Part shown: piece by piece, positions 43,623 through 55,907 of the stretch
Numbering within the stretch: the first letter of the stretch is position 1
Layout: each line of letters starts with the position of its first letter
Origin: Tieghemiomyces parasiticus
Taxonomy: Eukaryota; Kickxellomycota; Dimargaritomycetes; Dimargaritales; Dimargaritaceae
Length of the DNA stretch: 64,000 nt
Direction: 5' to 3'
Assembly: GCA_027575765.1 (NCBI GenBank)
Contig: JANBPT010000075.1
Location: 1 to 64,000 of the forward strand
Program-made: the position numbers and the translations under genes
Notes under the pieces: model-generated
What the model was told of the DNA's origin: nothing
The model's database searches: none
Seen by the model: the letters and a program-made list of their open reading frames with translations, nothing else

Positions 43623-44043
43623 CTAGGTCCAAGTCCAGCGGACAGGAACGCGGCCGGCGGCCTGGTCGGCGATCTGATCGAATGCACCGACGCTAAGATC
43701 CAGGTCATCGCTCTTGCAGGGCGGGCACTTGTCCACAATAGTGACGGTCACGCTGCCCTTGGGGCCCGTGACGAGGGCCTTCTGGCCGCACAGGGGGTTG
43801 GCGTTGGGGTTGGCCGGGTTACCAAACTGCGGGGCGTTCAAGGCGGCGACGAAATCACTATCCGAGTTCTGCCACCCGCTAGGTGCCCAGACCCACCGAG
43901 GGGCTGTAGTAGGTAGCATGGCCGGTAAAACTGCCATTGACCAGGGCCGCATCACGGCGCTTGAGAGCAGACAAGTGAGGCTGTGCGCCAGCCAGGAGGT
44001 GGTCGGAAAGGGCAACGATGAACAGAGTAATGAAGTTGACCAT
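43623..44043 (-). pseudogene. Frameshifted expansin-like (DPBB) secreted protein copy
   Basis: The ATG at 44043 opens a signal peptide (MVNFITLFIVALSDHLLAGA) and runs through FTGHATYYSPSVGLG. It then meets TAG, because one extra base relative to the intact copy at 63135-63650 falls at the Cys codon of GLGACGWQ. In the shifted frame the rest of the domain continues without a stop to 43623: GWQNSDSDFVAALNAPQFG, NPLCGQKALVTGPKG, VTIVDKCPPCKSDDLDLSVG and AAGRVPVRWTWT. By eye about 97% of the bases from roughly 43648 to 43874 match the intact copy, while the signal-peptide part has diverged. The gap is one base, so splicing cannot restore it. Either it is a recent pseudogene or an assembly error inserted a base. 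The Ser/Thr-rich linker of the intact copy is missing here. Confidence 0.75.
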
Positions 44044-47000
44044 AGTTATCGGTCGTCTCAGAATAAGCCAAAGAAAAAAGATGACGGCTTGTAATGCTTT
44101 CGCGGATATGCTTACAGGAAGGTGAGCTTAACTGGTCTTGGCGGTCATGATGGTGATGTATAGCCATTGGCGGATGCGTTGAGGGAGTTGTGATAAAAAA
44201 GAAAATACAGATGGCATGGCCTGTATAATGTTGGGCAGGTCTATGGACGTAACCCTGCCTAGGTGAAAATCTAGGCTGCATTTGAAGTTCCAGCTTTAGT
44301 GCCATTCCCATGTGTGAGCACAAGCTATAATTCAAGGGTTTCTGGGTGTGGTCATGGTGACAATCCTTTGGTAATTCAAGCGTACAAGCGTAATTTGGCG
44401 CCTTGAAAGTTATATTCTGCACAATGTAAACCACAAAATGCATCGTGGCAGATTGGCAATGATTCAGTACAAAGGGCTGAACAACAAGTCAATCTGCTGG
44501 GGTTCGCTGTCTCCGTACACGAGAATACCCGGACGCCGCCACCACCTTCTACTTAGAAGCACCTATAGCCCGCTATTCTTACGATACTGGAATCACCCAC
44601 CCGTTCGCGCCGGTACCCCCGGCGTGGTTCCAGACGCTCGGCCACATTTCCCCGAGACTATGGCAGCGTTGGGAAAACCGATGCCCTTCAGGGGTTGCCT
44701 TAAGTGTCCTAGCCCCAATCCCGGTTGACATTGACTCGGTTCGGAAGAGATAGTCGGTACTGGCACATCATGACGGGGGGATGTCACACATTTCTGTTAG
44801 TCCAGGAACCCTTGAAGCTGGCCAGCTCTTCGAGGGTCTGGAAATAATCTATAGTCCGAGACCAAGGTATTCCGGCCATGGGGTGGACTTAACCACACCG
44901 TGTTTTCTACCCTGTAGAAAGTTCTGCCATAGGGAATCGAGCGCTTTTTCTTTATCGCCATCCAGGTAGTGGAAACATAGGCTCTGGAGTGTCCAAGTCC
45001 TCTCCTACCCTTTCCTATTTTAAACCGGACGTCGCTAGTCCCGACCGCGCCATGTTACTTGGATACATTGAGGAGTAGGCTCATAATACAAACTGGCTGC
45101 GTTAATAACGTATAGACGTGCTGGGTGACAAGGAAAGGGATGTACCAGGCCCAAGCGCCCCCCTCAGATGAATTATATGCTTATTTAATGTGAATCTACG
45201 CCAGACAAACTGTTGATCATTATTTTCCATCCACTGTGGTGAAAGGAGAGGGGATCCCCCTGATAACCCCAACACCTCAGCGCCCTCCTATTCGGGGAAG
45301 GTGGCTTGCCAAGGAATAGCCGATTTCCAACTACACAGGTATAGCGGATTCGATATCACGACCAACCTCGATGGCTCTCTTACTTTAATTTTCTTTGTGC
45401 TCTCGAGGGGGGGGGTCGAAGCCGATCTCATATTCAAGCTACGTCTTCACCGCATCTTATTAAATCATATCCACCCCTCTTCCGAGCATTACAACACACC
45501 TTAGGGTACACAAGAAAGCGACCAAAAGATCCAACCCCTTCAGAGCTTCTGAAATGGGGGGAAAGGCTATAGGATAAAGCCTCCGCCTTATTACATTGTC
45601 GAACTGTTCAGAATTATAACTGGCTCTAAATTCTCGCGCTTCGTGAGACTTGCGGTCCCAGACATCGGCGATGTAGATGCAGCTAAGAAGTCTCCAAAAT
45701 GAGGAATTAAGTTGAATAAACCATATAAGAATTGGGCCATTCCTCACCTCGTAATTTTCCTTTTTACCCCTCCATCACGTCACCTATTTGGGTACTATCC
45801 CTCGCCCTGCCTACGCTTACCAACCGTGATGTTTGGATCGGCACGTCATTTATGTTGTGAGAGCCACTAGGCAGCTTATATAGTACCTGGCCTGACTGCC
45901 TCGTTGGACTAGGCTATCCCTTACCACATAACCGTCACCAGGTGGCCAACTCGCTTTCGCAGCGGCCTATGCTCCCCTGAAATGGAGCCCTGGTCCGGCC
46001 ACCCGCCAGACGGCATTGGAGAACTTATCGAAAGCATAGCCCTGAAATTGCCGGACGAAGACTTTCGACTGGTTCCTGGGCAGCTAAGCCCACATCGGCC
46101 ACACTTTCCCTAGTACTATGCGCAATACCCTGCACAGGGACTTGGGGTTGTACAGCCATTTCAATTGCTGGGCCTCTCACGGTCCCACCGACGACCAGCG
46201 CCGCCAGTGACTACCTGCTGGATCCCATTGTCACAGGTGACGGGACTTGGGCGTATCTTTACGATTCACCTACTGGGTCTGATTGCCGGTGGCGGTGCCC
46301 TGAAGGCGACCCTGTCCCCACTCCGACCCGCCGGGGCCGTGTCATACGCAAGGTTATGCGGGTAGTTTGTTTTTACTAGATGCGGCCTGTCGCACCTGAG
46401 CATCAAGCCCTCTGGTTCTACGGTTCCCGCCAACCACTTCATAAATATGCGGGCTTGAACCCCCGCTCCAGGCCTTGGCAAGGACACGGGAAAGCCTGGG
46501 CCGCTTACCCCCGCGGCTATATCACAAAAATGCGCCACCGCATCGGATTGCAGTCACCTAAATCGACATTACCAGCACCAGAGGCAACCTTCCACTAGCC
46601 CCTCCCTTCAATCCTTTCCGAGCGCCCCCTGCGACCTCTGGCAGTTCAGGGATATCAAACGGCGGGTGCGCAGTAAGGCGTTCGCTACACTGGAGGCAGT
46701 CATGGCTATCTGGAAATCAGAGCCTGCCAAGCTCCAGTCAAGTGGCTCTAGATCCTGCTATGATCACTGACAAGCAGAGGTCGCCGAGCGACACAGGGTG
46801 ACGGTAATTAAATTTCAATGGGCATTGTAGAAACTTGGTGAAACGTGAGCTTTACGGACTCTCTATAATGGCGCAGCAGTCGCGTGGTCCGCAGTCCACC
46901 CAGTGGGAAAGATTTGCGGAGAGATGGGATCAAGTGGTAGAGCGGCTAGCCAGCAGCCGGGGCGGGCGGTGGAGGGGGCAAGCTAGAAGGTATGAAGACT

Positions 47001-47394
47001 AGAAGGCTCGCCCTGACATTATTTAGGGGGGCTACCCCGCTCCTCTCCCCCGCGCCCGTTCTCCCAAGCCGTCCACCCTATCGCCACGATGCCCTAGGCA
47101 CCTCCCCCCCCCTTGCCGCGGCTGCTCTCCTCTACCCCGTCCACCCCCCGCTATCTACCTTCCCAATAATTTCGCCAGCTGCTACCCGCTCCTCGACCGC
47201 CCAGCCTGGCAGTGTTACCTACCTATCTGCTTACTAGCCCGCCTTTCCTTAACCACCATTGTGTACATCGTCCGGAGCCCGTTTACCGTCCCTCTTCCCG
47301 ACGCCGTTACTACACCTGCTGCCCCCCGGGCCTACCGCGGCCCCTTTTCAAGATAGGACAAACTCTAACCAGCCAGCTGTCGCCTTTTGCCGCC
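44044..47394. other. Gene-poor region, 3.35 kb
   Basis: A mixture of A/T-rich (about 45000-45800) and more balanced sequence. Open frames are under 100 codons and none carries a recognised motif. The last 400 bases become C-rich, as expected of the leader of the next gene. Confidence 0.4.
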
Positions 47395-49201
47395 ATGACC
47401 GGGACAGCGTCCGTTTCCGACGCTGGCTCGACCGCCAATGCGCAGGCGCAGCTACGTCAACGCATCCGTGAGATCATGGCCGACTCCACGATCGCTGCCA
47501 ACGAGAAGCCCCGGCTCATTCAGGTAGGTCAACCCTGAGCTGAGGAACGTGGCCTCGGGCAACATCGTCACGGGCCGCACTAACACTGGCATTCCCCTCG
47601 AACGTTATCACCTACCGCCGCCTCTCCCTTTTGCTTGTAGAGGCTCATGACCCCAGGTGGGACCGAGAACCGTAGGCCTGCCACCGACTCGTCCGGCGGA
47701 AACAGCGAAGGCACAGGGCCCTTGCAAAACGACGAGACGGTACCGGGAGCTGCCACGGCCGAGCTGACACCCACCTACAACGTAAGTAACCTGCCAACCT
47801 GAACCCACGACTTCCACCCTCCTCTCCCAACCACAATCGTCGGCGCATCCCCCCCCCTTTTCCCCTCCACCTTTCCCCGTGGGGGAATCCCCCAGGGCGT
47901 CGACCCAGTCACGGGCCGGTGGAGAAAGGTGGAGAAAGGTGGAGAAATGAATGGCTCGCCGTTCTGGGGTTCGGACCCTCTCCCCCCCCAGGCCTGACAT
48001 CTAACCAGACCTCTTCTTCCTTTTGATTCCTATTTTCCTCCGACCGACTTCCCATCCGTAGAACGGCGGAAATCTGGGCTGTGAGCACTACGAACGCGGC
48101 GCCAAAATGTGGGCTGCCTGCTGTCGCCGCTGGTACACTTGCCGTATCTGCCACGACGAGGACCAGCAGACCCACACCCTGGATAGGTTAGTCACGCAGC
48201 TTTCTCTTCATCGGGTGGCAGTGGCCGGTGCCATGCGGGAATCCCAACCCCTCTGAGTCGCAGCACGCCCATCAACTGGGTTGTCCGGGCAGACGCACAC
48301 ACCCTTTACTCAGCTATAGATAACCCCCTACCGTTGCTGTTTCCCTCGCCTCCTCCCTCGCCCGCTCTACTGTCTGGTCGCAGGCACACGGTACGCTTCA
48401 TGATGTGTATGCATTGCCAGAGCATCCAGGTCCCGGCCCAGCACTGTGCCGACCCGGCATGCGGCCAGAAACTAAGCAAGTATTACTGCGATGCGTGCCA
48501 CCTCTGGAACAGTAACCCCGACGCACAAATATTCCATTGCGACGGGTGCGGCATCTGTCGTATGGGCGCGAAGGAGGACTTCCAGCACTGTGCCAAGTGT
48601 CGGTGCTGTATAAGCAGTGACTACTGGGACCAGCACCGCTGCCGAGAGGACACGCTCTCCGGCGATTGCCCCATCTGCGGAGAATTCATGTTCACCTCTC
48701 AACTGGAAATGGTCTTCATGGTAGGTACCCCATCAGAACGGAAACCACGGCTGCCCTCGCCTCGATGTGGCGGCGCACGAAACATCCCCTTACAGTATGT
48801 AGCTAAACCGTACCTCCCTTCTGCTATGCTCCCGCTACTCCCAGTCCTGCGGCCATCCTATTCACAAGGATTGTCTACAGCGTTATATGGACACATCATT
48901 CCAGTGCCCCATTTGCCGCAAGTCGCTGGGTGACCTGAGCAGCTTGTTTCGCGAGCTGGACAGACTTATGGCCGAACAGGTCATGCCGCCCGAGTACCGG
49001 GACACTCTATCTGAGATTTTCTGCAATGACTGTGAGAAACGGTCGACTACCAGCTACCATTTTATGTACCACAAGTGCCATCTCTGTGAATCGTACAGTA
49101 CGAAGGTTTTGCGGACGTTTAAACAGGCACAGCCCACCGAGACGGCAGCCGCCGCCCCGTCCAACTCGGACCAGGGCGAGCAGGAAGAGGACGATCAATA
49201 G
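47395..49201 (+). CDS. RCHY1: Pirh2-type RING and CHY zinc-finger E3 ubiquitin ligase, 5 exons
   Basis: Exons 47395-47523, 47641-47781, 48062-48186, 48384-48720 and 48845-49201 join in frame to 362 residues. Donors are GTAGGT, GTAAGT and GTTAGT. After about 90 variable residues a CHY zinc finger begins GCEHYERGAKMWAACCRRWY and continues to CRICHDEDQQTHTLDR. The CTCHY part includes KYYCDACHLWNSN, HCDGCGICRMG and HCAKCRCCIS. The RING is CPICGEFMF, then SCGHPIHKDC and CPICRKS, and is split by the last intron. A C-terminal zinc ribbon has CNDCEKRSTTSYHF and YHKCHLCESYSTKVL. The acidic tail EQEEDDQ follows. The family ubiquitinates p53 and other targets in animals and has plant and fungal members; the fungal substrate is unknown. 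All cysteines and histidines of the core are present. Confidence 0.93.
47922..47947. repeat. 10-bp tandem repeat in Pirh2 intron 2
   Basis: Just over two and a half copies of GGAGAAAGGT lie in tandem within the 280-base intron, flanked by C-runs. Confidence 0.75.
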
Positions 49202-52200
49202 ACAAGGCCAAGGCAATCCCGGATCGACCGCCCCGCCGTTCCCCAGCAGGCGTGGTGGCCGACTCGCCTGCCGTTGTGAAAGTGGCCTGTAGCTCCGACA
49301 ACTGGGCCATATTCACGCCGAATTCTCGTCCTGTACCCAGCCATACTGCGCTGCTATGCATCAATCGAATACTCCCTTTGTGTCGACAGAGCTCCTTTGC
49401 CGTCTCTTTTACTGCTCCGTTGGGTTATTTTCGATATAAACCTCGGTCTAAACGGGATCTGGTTGTATAGCAGCGCGTAAGAATTGGTCATATAAAAGCG
49501 AGGAAGGACCTGGGTCTCCTTTTCTCCAATATCCGGGCTAGGGCTGTCCACGATCGGGCAAAGCGTCAGGAAATCCACCCGACAGAGTTTACCAATGACA
49601 CACGAAATGATGTCTCGTTGTGCGGCGCGGTTATTGCGAGTTGTAGGGTACTAAAGTTCTGGCATGCCACCTCGCCCAAAGTCCGGTCGAAAGCGGAGGC
49701 TTGGATACATCAGACTCCGCGACTAGATACCCAGCCCTGCATGTTCCCTCTCCGCCTATAGGCGCTTTTCTTTGTCACGATCCGCCCTGATCCTCCACTA
49801 CAAATCAGTAACGGATAGACCATACAACTTTTTCTGCCCTCGCTGATTGTTTTCTGCACAGTCAGTCATCGGGGCTGGTACCTTTCCACTACCACGGATG
49901 TTTACTAAACAAGCGCTCAGCCGACTGCTAACTGAATACTTTGAAACGTTGGCGGGGAAGTCGGGGGGTTGAGGAAACCTTAAACCGTCGCTAAACTTGC
50001 CAACCGCCAGGCTTGGAAATTTATTCCGGACCTGGTGGGTCACGTACAAGTCGTAAATGACGAAGGCTGCCTCACGGGCGAGGTTTAGGACGTTAAGGCC
50101 ACTGACGGGTAAAACCCAGAGGCAGTGTTGGTGGTGGTAAAGGCAGGTAATGAGATTGGGCGCTGCAATGGGTATTTTCATCAAAATGAAATGGACGAAC
50201 TTGGTACCAACCGGACTACGGTTAGAGTGCCAGCGGTGGGGAGGGGGGCAACACGATTTTCTAGGTTTCGGAGGGGATCACCTCTTCCTTACCATTAACC
50301 TGGCGGCGTATCCATGGTAAGATAATGTCACTCTGCAGGGGGGGGCGGCGGAGCGGGAAGGACGATGTGCCGATATTTAGGAGGATTTTGCCAGGGAAAA
50401 TTTGGGCTGTTGGCGATGCAGGGTGGAAGCAGATGGGGAATAAACCTTAACTGCTATCTACAGATCTCACTATGTAGAACCATCGTCCGGGTAGGCTACG
50501 CCCGTACCAATCGAAACAGGCTACCCTGACTTTGTGGGGGGTGGAACATGGCTGGACCTTAAAATGTAAAGAATCCCGCCCAATTTTTGGATCGAATTGA
50601 TACCCGGCAAGGTTCTCAGATTATATAGAAGCTTGAGCAGGATACAAAGGTGAGCGGGGGGGGGGTGGAGGCGGCTACCCTACACCGCCATAATCATCAG
50701 GGTTAAAGGGACGGAACGCAGCTGGTACATAAAGTTGGGGAGTGGGCTGATCACCACGCAACAATTTCGCTGTGACCAGTTGTCAAGCTTACTAATTTAG
50801 ATAGTAGCGTAAACCAAGATTTGTACTGACCCAAATTTCTGAATTAAGTGATGGTTCTCTACGCGTGCGGGCTGGCTCCTTCTGCACGGGTGGCGACCTG
50901 ATACGCCGTAGTGTAGTTTCACCTTAGCTAACTGGTGCCGCGCAATGCCACTGAGCGGCCAGACGGTCATCAGAGCGGGCCGTTGCTTAATGGGAACGAT
51001 CACCCCCCCCGGAAGCACGGGAGTACCGTTTACGCCACCTTATCATGTTTAAAAACTATCTAGATTTAATTAAGGCCCCTGGATTATTAATATCTCATCG
51101 TTAGGGTCGGGTGATTCTGACGTGTGAGCGTGTTTACTACTGCGTAGTCTAGAAAAGGTTATAGTGATGGGGATAGGCATCAGGCGATTACTGGGCCCCG
51201 TTTAATCAAAATGACCAGTCCACGCTTAGATAACGTAGATTCGGGTAAAACAGGACGTAGTTCACTACTCCCGTTACCCGCTGCCGCGTACGATTAAACG
51301 GCTTTATGTAACCAGGACTTGAAGCGCCAGCTTCGCCAATGTACAGAGTACACCTTCTAGACGTCGCGATGCAGAACACTGGAACGGCCTAGGGTTCCCA
51401 CGGGTGTCCACCAGTTCGTCTAGAATGAAAATCAGGCCGAAGAGAGTATCTACGTCAAGGTTCCTAATAGTCAGGTGCAGCCCGTGCAGCAAACATTTAT
51501 CTGGTCCAAAGCAGCCAACCTCCGCCTCGGCTGTAGAGCCGGAGTGGTAATGTTCGATAGCAATGTGGCATGTCAAGGCCTCGTGGGATGCGTCCCCCCC
51601 TCTTCCCCCTTTCCCTTGCTGGTCGACTCTGGCGCTCGGTGTAATGTTTCCCCCTCCACGTCACGCTATTTTCCTGACATCGTAGAACCAAGCGGTCGAG
51701 CGGAGGGTGGGAATGTTTGTAGCGCCAAGGCATGCGAGGGTAATCCTTGGAGGGTCTACGACTCTAGCCAGAAAATCTAGTAGCAGCCGAAACGAGAAAC
51801 TGCCAAGATAGGCTGCCTGCGAACCATCCCTTACCAGAAGCCTCTTGGAGTTTCCTCGTGGCATGCTCTACCTTCGTCAAACGTAAGGAGGATGGGGACA
51901 TGTGGCCGGGTCATTCGAAGAGTAAGTAGCCGGGGTTGACGTTGTCCGTGTGATCTTGAAGCCACCGGACTATCCCGCCATCATGTCCATGCGCTGATTA
52001 TGCCGTCAGGTGACGGATCATGCGCTGGAACTTCACCTTTGGCCCCGAATACTATAGGGCGTGTATACTACGTAGCGCCACAGGGTATCTCCAGTAAAGC
52101 CCATGGAGTTGGAGCGCATGGTCAGGCTAAACCCTCAGCCTACCACACCATTCCAATCGGACCACGCATCAGGTGGGCCCCGCTTGCCACCTGGAATCTG

Positions 52201-55200
52201 GATCAATATCTACCAGATTAGGAAATATCAAACGACACGGGTTCTCAGAAAAAAAAAGAAAAAAGAAAACCAGAAGGCAACGTGCTGACCCGCTGTACAA
52301 TGAAGATATCGCTCATATATCAGACGGGGCGGATGCAGGGCTGAGGATTTGAAATGATGGCTGCGGCCCGTCAAGTGCGCATCACGGGGATAAACTGCTA
52401 CGTCTTCCCGTTTGCTTTGCCGCGGCACCGATCGGCGGGGATGCATGGTAGCGTGCGTAACCTCCCCCCCCCACACACACACATCTTCCCCGCAAGGTCC
52501 TGGGCGGTGGGTTCGATTCAGGAAAAGGACACCGCAGAAATGATGAAGTGGTAGGAGAGAGGAGGTGGAGGTCACAGGGCTAACAAACGCGGTAGTGACC
52601 CTGGGACACTAACTTGCATGACGCGGCTCTCGATAATAAAGCGACGACACTGGCCGCCGTAATGGGATAGTTTAGGTGGTGGCGGGTCTGCAAGTCTACA
52701 GTCAGGTGTCACCGGGAGACTTCATTGATCACTGACCGTCTCTCCTACTCCTCTTTAACGCCCTACACTGTACCTGACCACTACGTCCTCCGACAAGCCA
52801 GCAAATCTCGGCCGACCCATGGCCATCATACGTCGTCAAGCTGATTACATTGATTCATCTACTCCGTCACTATCAAAGGCCGAGATAATCTAACTTGCCC
52901 AGGGTGTGACGGGATACCGGCGTTTGAAGGAGTGTTCTCGTGGCTGTTCAGTGTGATATACGCGGCTGACTCAAGGGCAAGATTGGGATCCCCACGTTTG
53001 ATCGGGGGTGTCGGACGCTTGCTTAGCTGGCTGACCCTCCCCCCCGGCCAGCTAAGACCGCAATACTAGATGGCACCGGCCAACCGCTGATTGTAGAAAG
53101 GGGAGGCTGGTGGTGGGGTCATGATCTGGTTATCCGGGAATGTCTTAATCCACTGTGGGCAGTGCGGTGGCTCGATCATTTGGGACATATCTAATCTCCT
53201 AGACTACCCCCCCCTCGGGTACCGTTCAAGCTGGCCAGGCAGCTATCCCATGACTCACAAAGAAATAACTCAGGAAACCAATGGCCAGTATGAATGATGA
53301 AGCCTGTCTGTAGCCAAATACGGCCATGAAGAGCATAGCCTACTCTCCAAATGTGAGGACGCAGGTAAAGTGGATGTCGGCAAGAAGGCCAAAGGTCCCT
53401 GTAGCTGCGGGGCCCGAATACGAGCTTCGGTACCAGTCACTAATCACACGTGTATGTTCGTTATGTTTTATGCCTGTTTTCTGGTCTCCCACCCCACGTT
53501 TTACTCCTGGAGAAGGTGAACTGTGAAGGCCTAATAATGACGCCGAGCAATAACCTGGGAAGGTAGGTAGGGGTAAACAACGATGCTAATCACGAATGAG
53601 AAGCTAAACAGCAGGTTTGGGTATGCGGTGGCAGCTAGAATCTGACCATCTATCCCCGATACCACCTTATATCTATGGTATACGTACATATTGTAGCGAA
53701 CGGTCACCCTATCCCCGGCGGACTTCACCGCCTAATATGGAGGACAAGGACCCAACGTCAGGATAGGGATCATTTTTACTGCTGGGATCAGTTGACACAA
53801 ACAGACCCCGTACTGGTAAAAGCGGTTACCGTTGAGTATCCCTCCGAAGGATCAAATGCGAAGGGATACGCCCGCGGTCAGTTTCACAGGGATGATGTCC
53901 CTTCCTGGCTGAACAGGTGGTGCAGGGCGGGGAACGGTTGAGGGCTTCCTGGGCCAATATAGAGGTGACTGGAACGGGGGAGGGGGGAAATGGCGATTCA
54001 TCTGTTGGGGGGGTGAGGTTCACGTCGTGGCGGGAGAGGCACCACCTGAACGGGTCGTGCTTCACTACCCAGAGCTCGTAGCCATCCAGCGGTACATTTT
54101 CCCTGACGCTGAGCGTCACTAGAGCCGGCCTACAGTTGTACCGTTCTCACAAGCCTTCCAGGACTGGAAGATGTGGGGGGCGTTGGGGAATAGAAATGAG
54201 AGGGAAAGGTTGGGGCAGGGATGCGCCGGCCTGGCCTTATCTGTTGGGAAACGCAGGATCGAAGGCAAGGCGGCTGGACAGGATCTTCAGAAGGGTTACA
54301 CAACCACGGTGCCCCGGGGCTAGATCACTGACGTTGGAAGCCAGTGGTCCAATGAAGGTAGGTGGCCCATTGCAAACAGAAACGTACCCTGACTGGTCGG
54401 CCGAGATGGAAGAGCTTGGGCCGTCCCCCCTGGTACGAGCCGTTCGGCATCGGTCACGTCTCTCCCCCTCATGACCCCCGCTATAGTACCCGCCAGGGGA
54501 ACCGACGGTCGGCATTCCATGGTGCAACCCTCGGGTCCAGTAACCAACTACGGTGCAATCGTGTTTCCATTGTTGCTATGGTGTAGAACACCTCTAGACA
54601 GAAGCACTCGACAAGAGGGTAATATCGTCCGATGGCTTCTTCTATTGTACCCGGCCCCTCCATTGTCAGGTCGTTGGCGTCAGACGGACACATGTGCATC
54701 CGTCTGGCGCTGAAGTGTTTCCCGCCCCTCTCTCTCCCTCTCGGCTGGTATTCAGGGTGCGGAGTAGCACAGGTCGCCAGTGGACTACGTGTCAGGTGGG
54801 ACCTGAACCTTCGCTGGTAGCGGCACTGCTTGCGGCGTTGAAGGGAGCCATATGGTGGGACGGCCGTCGATTGTGTTGTGTGCAGGTACGTGTCCTCCTT
54901 CTACAGCTCCTTGGCAAGCAGGTCACTGGGTGCAACCGCATCGACCATAAAGTTTGCGACGGTGCCTTCCTCTGCGGCCAGCGCCCCGCTGCGGCCCTGG
55001 TTGGCTGTTTGGCATGAGGGGATGCGCTTATTTGGTTATCCGTCCCACCTCCCCACCCCCCGCTCGTGCAAAACGTGCGGGAGGGCACCCTAAGGTGTCC
55101 AGGGGCACTCTCTTCTCCCCTGAACACCGACCCGTACCGCCTCGGCCGGAATGGTGGCCCATCAGGGACTATAAAATAAACAGCGGAATAAAGGTGGAGG

Positions 55201-55907
55201 ATTGTCTACTGACATTGGAAGCCATCCAAAAATAAAACGTATGCGGGGACAACCACCTGGCATGACGTCGCGAGGGACGACCGCTGATCTCGCGACGGAT
55301 GGACCTGTGCGGCCAGAGCGGGACAGGTGACTAGGACGGGTTCCCACCGCCTTGAGGTCCGCAAGGGGTCTAGGTCGAGGTAGCAGGAAGGGAAGGGAAG
55401 AAGGCCTCAGGTGTTGATCTGCGCCCACCTGACGCTTGTAACCAACAAGGAAAGGGAAGGGTGAAGGGCTTCACGATCTGGCTGGTCTCCCCACCCTTGC
55501 CCCCCTCTCTCAGCTATGCGTGCATTAAACCCTTTCGGGATCAGCGGCGTACCATGCGGTGCTGTACCCCCCCCCCTGAATCGCCTAGCTTCGTTCCCGT
55601 ACCCCCAGCTAGGTCTCTTCGGCGCCTATTTAAGCCGCCGTATCCTCCCCCCTACACCCCAGCTTATCATCCAACCAACCTAATACCAGCCTACTTCTCC
55701 ATAGCCATCCTACCTACCTACCCCTTTTACACCAGCGCTTCATCTGCACTACCATTCGCCGTGTATCCTCGGTGCCGGCCAAGTCCCCCCCCCACTGCCT
55801 TCCCTCTGTCTATTTTTTCCTCCGCAGCGATAGGCCATCCCGACCCCACGCAGTCGGCCCGCACCCCTACCTTTCCGCCCGCCCCTAGCTTCCAGTCTAT
55901 CTGCATC
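49202..55907. other. Longest gene-poor stretch, 6.7 kb
   Basis: No supported gene is present. Sequence is A/T-richer than the gene-dense part, with G-runs near 50335-50350 and 50660-50670. Minus-strand frames at 49798-50184 (128 codons) and 51304-51576 (90 codons) are the longest. They have no recognised motif, and the continuation of the second meets stops at once. Near 54040-54118 (minus) a short segment reads VPLDGYELWVVKHDPF after an acceptor-like CTCTAG, which could be a fragment of a conserved fungal protein. C-rich sequence after 55500 is the leader of the next gene. Confidence 0.4.
55627..55634 (+). promoter_or_regulatory. TATA-like box of the Ecl1-like gene
   Basis: TATTTAAG in a GC-rich setting, about 270 bases before the start codon at 55908. 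This is a prediction from sequence and distance only. Confidence 0.35.

Noticed and set aside
49798..51576. Three minus-strand frames (49798-50184, 50797-51018, 51304-51576) in the same phase that might be one decayed gene
   Set aside because: Translating between them meets several stops at once and shows no motif; equal phase has a one-in-nine chance.
52490..52530. GGTTCGATTC on the plus strand as a tRNA B box
   Set aside because: No cloverleaf can be drawn around it; a CA repeat lies where the anticodon arm should be.
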